64,000 nucleotides of DNA, from positions 47,521-111,520 of the forward strand of contig WBMQ01000019.1 in assembly GCA_016630905.1 (NCBI GenBank), read 5' to 3'. The notes beneath the pieces are model-generated. The model worked only from the letters and a program-made list of their open reading frames with translations, was not told the DNA's origin and did no database searches. Positions 56,161-64,000 of the stretch are shown here, piece by piece (position 1 is the stretch's first letter; each line of letters begins with the position of its first letter). The DNA is from Capillidium heterosporum (taxonomy: Eukaryota; Entomophthoromycota; Entomophthoromycetes; Entomophthorales; Capillidiaceae). The position numbers and the translations under genes were made by a program.

Positions 56161-57060
56161 TTTTGATTTTTCAATGATTCAAAGAATATCCATTAAGTTT
56201 ATATAGCAAGTACTTTTAACTTTACTATATATTCACACATGCAGCCTAAAGGGCACGAAATAGCGATTTTACTGGTTTTTGGCATAGCAGCTTAGTAATA
56301 ACGATGATAATGTGGGAATTTTGTAACGACTTTGGAAGTTAATTCAGCTTTTCCTCAACTTGGATGTTCAATAGTTGAACGTTCAACTGCTTGTATTTAC
56401 CTTTCTGCACTAGAAAACATTTGCTATTGATTATAGCTGGTTACTTCCAAGTTAGTCAAAAAAGCTTACCCAGGTTCTTTAAAGCAAACCTGATTTGCAC
56501 CATCATCTTTACTACTAAAAATAAGACCCGGTTTGAATTTAAGCATGCTTACAAAGATTGGCTCATTAATGATACCACCTCATGTAAGTTCATCAACTCT
56601 AAAGTTTCAATGGCGGTAAATTGAAGAGTAGGATACCCAGTCCTACAACAGAAATCCACCAACTTCCAATAAAAAATGATACCTGGTCCATAGATTTTAA
56701 AATAGCAAACTCCGTCAACATCTGCCTTCAACTAAATTAAGCTTACTGCTTCCATCCAATAGATCCCAAGTTTTTGGATAACAGAATTTTAAATTAGACT
56801 AATTTAACGTCAAAGGCCCTATTTTAAAACGACAGCCGCGGTCCAAGCTTGTAAACTATACTTCTAACAACTTGTCGTTATCTACCTTGACAACTTAGCT
56901 TGGCAACCATTTAAGTGCGTATAAATTCAACCAAAAACTTAAATTACCTTTATTTACTGCTTATATAGCTGCAAATACCTTGTACAGCTACCTGTTACAA
57001 TTACTTGTTTAAACCGTCGCTACCATCCAGCCTTATATACTCAAAACTTTTGAAAGCAAG
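56161..57060. other. intergenic, no gene seen
   Basis: Apart from the TATATAAA box at 56198-56205 I see nothing supportable. Open frames near 56391-56624 and 56549-56731 overlap on opposite strands and show no domain. Confidence 0.4.
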
Positions 57061-57470
57061 ATGAAGCGATCCATTATAGCCGACATTGTATATACTTTAT
57101 TATTCCATTGGTTTTAATTAAAATATTTGTTCTACCGACAATAGAATTAGTGTAGTTCGATCGATCAGTGGTAGAGATTCTGGTCGTATCGACATTATAT
57201 CCAACAGAGACACCCTAGTTAAAACGGACGGGAATCAGAAATTCAATTCAAACACCTGTAAGGAGCTAAACAAGGTGAACGGGGACTCTTTTCAACACTA
57301 ATTAAATAGAAAATACAACTTTCCAGCGTATATTGTAGCGGAATCAAATTTCCTGATACAACACCACTGATAACTGATGTAGTAATGAGGTAAAGTATTT
57401 CAATTTCTATGGCAGCTAGTGTGCTGCAGTTGAGGATTGTGATTGTATCTTCAATTTGAATCTGTAACTA
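57061..57470 (+). pseudogene. possible small Cys-rich secreted gene, frames do not join
   Basis: Exon-like pieces: 57145-57274 (contains SGRDSGRIDIISNRDTLVKT and NTCKELNK) joins in frame by a 35-nt intron to 57310-57389 (KIQLSSVYCSGIKFPDTTPL); a following piece near 57420-57467 reads CAAVEDCDCIFNLNL then stop. The candidate first exon (MKRSIIADI) and the last piece are out of frame with the middle, so this is either decayed or my model is wrong. Confidence 0.25.
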
Positions 57471-58459
57471 GACCCAAGTTAGGTAGAATATTTAACATCG
57501 GACTCAATACTACTTACTTATATACCATCATTTAAACAAAATACATATATATGTATGTCTATCTTAAAGCTTTTAGTATCTTTATTTACAATCCAAGTTG
57601 ATGCTTCCCTTCTAAAGGTTCAAGGTGAGCGACATAAAGTATCATTTTTCATTCCTCAATTTCAAAACTTGTCACCAAGAACATAAGGCTTTATATATTT
57701 TTATAGTACTAGACTATAAACCAAAGGAAGATTAGTATGAGATGGAAGCTTAGAACGAGCGATTCAAATTGGAATACCTAATAGCTTCAAAAAGTTGGTT
57801 TATTGAAATAGCTTCAATGAAAATTTTAATTTACGGCATTTTGGAAAATATTGCAATTGCATATCACTGAAAGGTGAAACTTTCAACCAAATTTTAAGCT
57901 GTAGTCCAACTAAAACGCTTGGGCGATATATAAGATGGTCTATGTTAGACGGGAACCTATTATTTTAAACTCAGAAAGTTTGTTTATGTTGGTAGTTGCA
58001 TTAGAAGTTAAATGCCAAGGCTTAGGAATTAAGTACTGAGCTATCTCAAATATAGCATATTAATATAAGCTAGTTATTGAAATATATAAATAGGCCACCA
58101 GTAAGTTGATTTTACTTTTTCTTTTGAAGCTGTATATATAATATAAAGATATGTACTATACTATTAATTATCAATAGTAATACTATCAGGATTAACAGGC
58201 GGACACTGCCTTTTAAATTCCAAGTTGACATGTAACAGATAAAATATCCTCATAGCATCTGTAAGCCTATAATCATTAAGATCTGGAGTTATATTAAAAT
58301 TGTATTTGGATAATTGTATGTCAAATAGTTAATTGTGACCGATCTCTTTTATAAATAAAACCAATTCATTATTTAATTATATAGTACGCATCAATAAGAA
58401 ATAGATAGTTTAATACATTAGTAATGATGGCTTATATATAGAGAGGTAGCTCGAATAAA
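57471..58459. other. intergenic; isolated signal-peptide-like start
   Basis: At 57555 an ATG opens MSILKLLVSLFTIQVDASLL followed by KVQ and a possible donor (GTGAGC), like a first exon of a secreted protein, but no continuation was found. The remainder is AT-rich. Confidence 0.3.
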
Positions 58460-59335
58460 TTAGACTCTGAGATCGGCAGTAGAAGTCTCTGGCTGCTTAT
58501 TTCGGTGACGAACTGAACGAGCCAGTACGAAGAAGATATTTACAATGAAAATTATACCAGTAGCCAACAATATAACGGCACCTACTACGACGGCCGAAAT
58601 GAATTGGGGCCAGGTCTCACTCAGCTGATCAGTACTGTCGGAGTAGTAGACTGTCTCCAAGGCGATCCAGATACAGCACCACACTATAGTTAAACCGTAG
58701 GGGACATCTCTATTCATACTGATAACGACTAAAACGTACAGGCCTAGAGCACCTAAAGCGATGGCACCGTTCCTATACCCAATCCCAGAAGGCGTTTCAA
58801 ATACAGCAAACGAATCTATGAAGGTAACGACTACAATCCAAGCTGTGTAGACCGATAACCAGAACCTACCGAATACCAAGTTGAGAAAGTAGTGGTCATT
58901 CGAACCATCATTCCTAGCAATATCTTTGTGGCATATAGAAGTAACGGCAAAGTACATGAACAAGTTTGTGAGTAGCAGTAGGTAGGTGAAGACGAGACGG
59001 GGCCACTGAGGATCTTGCACGTAAGCGCGGACAAAAATCCAGCCAACATTTCCGATTGTATTTAACCAGTAGTAAGGAGTGATGCCAGCATTGATGTAAC
59101 GATAGGTATAAGTTGAAGGGAAAAGTTGGTAGATGATGAAAAAGAACATGAATAGGTAGATGACAGCCCAAACTGCATAGATGGGGGCTAAAGGTTGTAG
59201 GACAAATCTTATGCTGTTATCGGTCTGGATGGTAGTGTTACCCAAAGGTAACCAGTAACCGAGCGCGTTTACAACTATAATCAAGATGAAGCAGAGTAGG
59301 TTGATAAACCTAGTAAATTTTACCGATAATGCCAT
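58460..59335 (-). CDS. polytopic membrane protein, TspO/MBR-like
   Basis: 291 aa with about eight predicted membrane segments (approximately 10-28, 48-71, 86-105, 113-134, 157-176, 188-207, 213-232, 245-272) and a short polar C-terminal tail. The second segment (PLAPIYAVWAVIYLFMFFFI) and the Trp/Tyr-rich following segments resemble the PxxxFxxxWxxIY pattern of the TspO/tryptophan-rich sensory protein superfamily, in a longer form than classical five-helix TspO. Function of such long members is not established; TspO proteins bind porphyrins and other hydrophobic ligands. The assignment is by motif impression only. It is intronless and the ATG is the first after the upstream region. Confidence 0.55.
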   Translation of the reverse strand: MALSVKFTRFINLLCFILIIVVNALGYWLPLGNTTIQTDNSIRFVLQPLAPIYAVWAVIYLFMFFFIIYQLFPSTYTYRYINAGITPYYWLNTIGNVGWIFVRAYVQDPQWPRLVFTYLLLLTNLFMYFAVTSICHKDIARNDGSNDHYFLNLVFGRFWLSVYTAWIVVVTFIDSFAVFETPSGIGYRNGAIALGALGLYVLVVISMNRDVPYGLTIVWCCIWIALETVYYSDSTDQLSETWPQFISAVVVGAVILLATGIIFIVNIFFVLARSVRHRNKQPETSTADLRV

Positions 59336-60951
59336 CGCGTTAAGTATCTGTTGTTTCCTTTGTAGACTTCGAAAGATGCTGTTGTCAAGTTGGGTCTAAC
59401 TATATTTATACTTTTTCAATAAGTTTTAGGTTGATAGTCTCAGTTCTTTCAAACCTACTTTGATTCAAATCATGAAGTCATAATTGCTAGCATTCACAAC
59501 CTCCAAAATAAAAACTATATAGTTGGACGTCAAAATTACCCTAGAATTTCAACTTTTACGTAGTAGGCAAATTTCCTATGCAACTTTGGCTGCTTTCGAG
59601 TTATGTTGAGGTGCTTTATGTGACCTAATTCGCCGTCCTGGTATAAAACCTGGTTCGATAGACAATCTAGGTGGGGTCAATTTCATATTAAAATGGTCAC
59701 ACTAGGTTGAAAATTGTTCAATAAATGATGTCGTATAGGAAGCTTATCGAATGGATGTTTTGTAACATTTAGCTTGGAATAGTGCATGCAAAGCTAATTT
59801 TAGTATGAATCAAGTCAAACTTTGTAAAAGGATATAAGTTTGGATAAAGATTAATTTTCTACCAAAACTAAGTTTGCTATTCTTAAATAATAGTTAATTT
59901 TCCTATTTTGTTTCCAGCTTGACAACCATGTTGCAGGACTCCTCTTTAGAGGAAGAGTAGTAAACCCTACTACCGAATCGTATTGATAAACTATCGTATA
60001 CGACCCTTTATTAGAAGTTTGTCAGGACTAAAACCCCATTCTATTAGATCTAACGAGCTTCTAATAGGTGGGTAAAATGACAATTTTAATAAAGAATTTT
60101 AATTTGTTTAATTGGCTGGAATTGGAGGGATGGATAGAATGACAAAATACCTCAGGATACCTGACTTAAACTGTTGGTAACGAAGGATCTACATCCGATA
60201 GGTTTCATACCCTTGAATACATTGATCAAAGTAGTGTCTAAAAGGCTTTTGTTTATGATATAAGTGGCCCATTCAACTTAACCAATCAAATCTCAATTAT
60301 AAGTTTTAAATGGTTAAGGTATCCATCAACAATCAGGTTCCAAACTGTGAGTAACTTTAAGCTTAGCCTATAGAAGATTTATATATATATAATGGTTAAA
60401 AATTAAGTATACAAGTGAAATGGAGTTTGATATAGCCTTTATAGTTTTTAGTTTAATTTGGATGCAATTTATGATGAATAGATATCGATCAAACTTTGAT
60501 CAACCTGCAGCTTTGGATTCTAGACCATACACTGAGGCTATGTGATAGAGATATAAATGGGTTTCTAGCCAGTAGTAGGGTACAACGAAAAATAGTTTAC
60601 TAGTTAGCGATTTATTTCGGCTGAAGCTTGGGCTGACAAATGAAGATATGGTGACTTTCAAGCTTACTTTTGAGCTATAATACTTATCGAAATTTAGTTA
60701 GTGAACTTAAATTTTACGGAAGCAACCCTAACCAACCTAGACTAATGTACCTACTAATTCATGTTGCTAGCATAAATATATATCAATTTTATTCAACATG
60801 TAAATGAACATGTATTTTTTGATTGATATGCACCAAGCTGTCTACTCACTCAAATAAGCTGGTATCAACATCGACCTATACTTCATTTCTAAATTGTTCA
60901 GAATTTCTTCAGGTAAACTAAATGGAATAAATAAAACATATTTCATTTAAT
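59336..60951. other. intergenic, AT-rich, no gene seen
   Basis: A few GC-richer patches (near 59930-60060) can form small hairpins, but I recognise no RNA gene. Confidence 0.4.
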
Positions 60952-61119
60952 GTTGACACCGATGATAACCCTAAATTCGCTCTTATATACCAGGTTGCAA
61001 TCATAATCAACCTAAGCCGAGGTCCCTATTTTCAGGTTGATAGTTTCTTTTCGAAATTTAACCTAGTTGACGATCCAAGCCAAGTTAAAGCTCCTATGCG
61101 ATTCCTTCCACCACTTTAG
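60952..61119 (+). other. short coding-like stretch without a start codon
   Basis: 56 codons reading DTDDNPKFALIYQVAIIINL, then SRGPYFQVDSFFSKFN, before TAG at 61117. Composition is protein-like, but I find neither an ATG nor flanking exons. A gene relic is likely. Confidence 0.2.
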
Positions 61120-62627
61120 AAAGACCAACCATTTCGATCTATACTATTTGAAGCACATATTCATAATTTGAGAGTAGCAGTATGGGTTGTGGGTCAATCG
61201 ATTTAAGAGTTCAGATTGACTAACTAGGATTATTTCCATTCTAGGTGAAATATAAGCTTATATAGGTGTTCTATATGTAATCCGTTGCTTATCTTTAATT
61301 GGCTTCTTTCTTTAAACAAGCTTATAATGAAAGCATGCATCTTGATAGTATAGCAACAATCCATGTCACTAATAACCCTTATATTACATACATTCAAATA
61401 TAACTTTGAAGTAAACGTTCTGACGTGAATATAAATGCTCCTCTATATACTAAGTTACTTATAAGTATTTTGAAATAAACTGAGTATATGTGAATATCAA
61501 TAGCACTAGTTTTAATGATTGTTTTTATGTTATTTGTGCTGCCTGTCGAATTTATTAATGAATCATTGTTAGTCCATTAATAAATTTGACAAAACACAAG
61601 TAACATAAAAGTCAACCAATATAATCTAACTAATCAAAAGTAGATTCATCACTACAAATATAGCAGCTTGAAAGTTGACAACTAATCCAAACTGGTATAT
61701 ACTAAAGTTATAGACCGAGTAATATCCCAGGAGCTCTAACATCTGCCTCCAACTTGAGCAAACCTACATTATAAAAAGTGCATTTACTCCTACCAAACAT
61801 AAAAATTTGAGTCTATCTAAAGTAAGATATCAGCTTAAAATTAATATGGTTCATCCTAGTAGCTTTTTTTATAAAGAAAATAAATATGCTTATTAAAGTA
61901 AATTATTTTAAAAGTCTATGGCATTTCTCATAAGTTCAGGTATCTAATCACTTATTCCTTAGTCTATATGCCGCTCTAAGAAGTCAAGGTATAGTTGGAA
62001 TTGCAAACATTCTTATAAATATCACTTGAAATGTCACTTCCTAGAATCCATTTTTAAAACCCTACTGCTGATTTAGCAGGGCAAGTTACTTTACAAATGG
62101 GCAGAAAAATTCACTACATAGGCCTATAGCTCTGGTCCACATAGCTAGGGTTCTTAAGATCGACAGCTGCTAGGTTTGAAGTTTAAACATATATATTACT
62201 ACCAACCTAACTCCAAATCTAGTAATTGTACTTTAATTTGTCCAAAAAGCTCTTTCTAAATTAGATTTGAAGGCTACCACATAAATACACTACCTATTCT
62301 AGTAAAGGGTTTAAAGCAACTAAGTTTCCAACTAAATTGGGTTTTGAGCTCCTTTCCTTGCAACTTCAAGTAGTGTTTTCGCTAACTTGGATTTGAAAGT
62401 TGAAGACTTATCAAGTCCTATAGACAGACTAATTACATTTAAATCATAAATAACCAACAGAAAATCAATGATTAGTAGTGTATATGAATCTTTAACAAAC
62501 GTTGTTACAAAATTTTAAACTAAATGGATCTAAAGACAAACTCAAATAAAATATATAAAATACAATTTACTAATAACTTAAACAAACCATCCAACTATTT
62601 GGTTTGGCCAAGTACTTCAATGGGTTC
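61120..62627. other. intergenic, AT-rich, holds one inverted repeat
   Basis: Apart from the inverted repeat at 61522-61611 I see nothing supportable. Confidence 0.4.
61522..61611. repeat. imperfect inverted repeat (hairpin)
   Basis: Left arm 61522-61560 and right arm 61574-61611 pair over about 38 bp with a few mismatches and gaps (shared TTTATGTTA.TTGTG and AATTTATTAATG), around a 13-bp loop. It could be a small MITE or a transcribed hairpin. Confidence 0.65.
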
Positions 62628-64000
62628 TCAACTAGGGACCAAGTGAAGAAAGATCCAACTTATCAAAACCAAGACAACCATGAGCCAGACTAGGAACCTA
62701 CGGGACCAAGAGTTACCGTAGAGTTCTTCGGCTTCCTTGTTGCAAGGGAGGTCAGGGTTGGCGTCCTTGATAGCTTGACGTGTCTGAACGGGGGGCGTCG
62801 AATAAGTTGTGGATATGGTATCGGTTGTAGTAGAAGTAAATACCAGCATGAAGATAGAGATGCAGCATAGAACAGTCATCATCTTCATGACCTCTGAATA
62901 ACCTTGATTAGGAGTCAGGTCTTGTAAGTGCCCAAGGACCAGATGGAAGAGTGCGGCACCTACCGAGATACCAACTTTGTGAGCACCGATACCAGTACCT
63001 ACCATATCTTCAGGTAGCAATAAGGGAACGGAAGAAGTTAAAGAGACGGGTCCAATAGTCATGGAGATGGAGAACAGAGTTAGGCCAGCGAATACTGAGA
63101 CATCTGAGTAACCTAAAAGTACGATACCACCAGTTGGTGGCAGCTGACAGGAAGACAATGGCGGAGCGGTTACCGAACTTGTCAATGAAACCACCAATAC
63201 CAGGGGACAGGAGGACAGGGACCAAAAGGGCGACTGACGAAGTCCAAGCGGCGTGTTCAACAGTGGAGCCGGTCTTCTGCTTAATAAAATCAAGAGCTGA
63301 GCCTAAGAAGGGAGTCCAAACACCAGTTAAGAATAGGATATTGTAAGGCATAACCCAGAACCCGGTGGGGAGGTACATGAGACGTTTAGGTGAGAAAGAG
63401 GCTTTGCGAGCTCTCTCACTGATTTGTTCGCCACCAGCTTTGTGTAAAACGAAGGCGTATATCAAAGTAGCTACGAAACTAAGGAGACAGAAACCAACGG
63501 CAACCCATAATCCATTACCAACAAACCCAGTATTTTGTGCGACTGTAGGAACGATACCTTGGGCAATGAAGGCGTACAATCTGGAGGCACCGATTTGGAG
63601 ACCGATGGCGGAAGCTAGTACAGAACCTGAGAACCATTTACCTAAAATAGTCTCCTGAGCTACACAATAGTACCTGAACCAAATCCATGTAGAATACGTC
63701 CGAATATAAGCATACCTACGATTTGATGTAGGTTGAGCCGACAATGAAGAAGTTGCCTACAAGAATGAAAGTGGAAGAGATCAAAGCACCATAGGCAGTA
63801 CCAAAACGATCCATGAACACACCACCTACCAAAGGCATGACGGTGTTGATGAGGTAGACGGCGGCTTGTGCAGCTCCATATTCGGTGTTGTTGATGCCTT
63901 CTTCCTTGAGTTGGGTTTTTAACGAGTTCAAGGCGTTGGTCGAGAAGTGAGAACCAGCTGAGAAGAAGATGGCGCAGAACAGAGCCAACACTTTAAAGTA
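62628..64000 (-). pseudogene. MFS transporter, MFSD1-like, three frame breaks, partial
   Basis: A twelve-helix transporter of the major facilitator superfamily; the 5' part lies outside the window. Conserved blocks are intact at protein level: DRFGTAYGALISS, GRILHGFGSGTIV, AQETILGKWFSG, GLQIGASRL, GGFIDKFGNRS and GHLQDLTPNQGY. The AQETILGKWF and GLQIGASRL blocks recall MFSD1. Three single-base defects break the frame: near 63717-63722 (one base short between IKS and MLIFGR), near 63660-63668 (one base short between TIV and AQE) and near 63127-63143 (before GGIVLLGYSD). None can be mended by a GT-AG intron that I can find without losing a membrane segment. The terminal stretch (WLMVVLVLISWIFLHLVPS) is a final helix. 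Either a young pseudogene or a poorly corrected stretch of assembly. Confidence 0.75.

Noticed and set aside
1-64000. CRISPR array or bacterial operon structure
   Set aside because: No regularly spaced direct repeats with unique spacers; spliced eukaryotic genes throughout.

Overview
The window looks like nuclear DNA of an early-diverging filamentous fungus, most likely an entomophthoralean such as Conidiobolus sensu lato. The evidence is eukaryotic genes (RNA polymerase II RPB1 with a heptad CTD, CWC22, Nas6/gankyrin, a SAGA Ubp8/USP22-type deubiquitinase, Mge1/GrpE, U6 snRNA), very short GT-AG introns (about 32-53 nt), several secreted S8A subtilases, a Bni4-type fungal PP1-targeting domain, chitin-binding-like modules and a class A-like 7TM receptor. 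I recall receptors of that kind and subtilase expansions from Conidiobolus, but I have checked no database, so the lineage is inference.

Layout. 1-3403: an apparently intact Mutator-like element (95-bp terminal inverted repeats, three-exon transposase). 4116-9369: a secreted subtilase, a Ser/Thr-rich secreted protein and a 7TM receptor, all on the minus strand; the receptor has a one-base frameshift just before its E/DRY box. 9370-12175: a nine-exon Ubp8/USP22-like gene and a U6 snRNA. 12176-20624: mostly gene-poor AT-rich DNA with one homeobox gene and decayed coding stretches. 20625-25061: mitochondrial GrpE, an unrecognised spliced gene and a Bni4-like protein. 26852-37212: an accessory, secretome-rich block with one dead subtilase, two head-to-head subtilases whose 5' thirds are an identical 569-bp inverted repeat, several small secreted proteins, and intact and broken chitin-binding-like proteins. 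37655-48668: a housekeeping block, Nas6 (six exons) divergent from CWC22, which converges on RPB1. 49564-56160: another secreted protein, a degenerate Tc1/mariner-type element with long TIRs, an aldo-keto reductase and a Cys-rich GPI-type protein. 58460-64000: a TspO-like membrane protein and an MFSD1-like transporter with three frame breaks that runs off the window.

How the parts relate. The housekeeping genes serve transcription and chromatin (RPB1, SAGA deubiquitination), splicing (CWC22, U6), proteasome assembly (Nas6) and mitochondrial import/folding (Mge1). The subtilases, chitin-binding-like proteins and small Cys-rich proteins form an extracellular set plausible for a saprobe or arthropod-associated fungus. 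Their promoters share a clear TATAAA-type box about 30-70 nt before the ATG, which I did not see at the RPB1 start. I did not find a clearly new multi-gene system. The most interesting signals are the inverted subtilase pair, the tandem exon-intron repeats inside the Tc1 element, the RPB1 CTD made of heptad pairs separated by spacers, and a set of single-base frame breaks in otherwise conserved genes.
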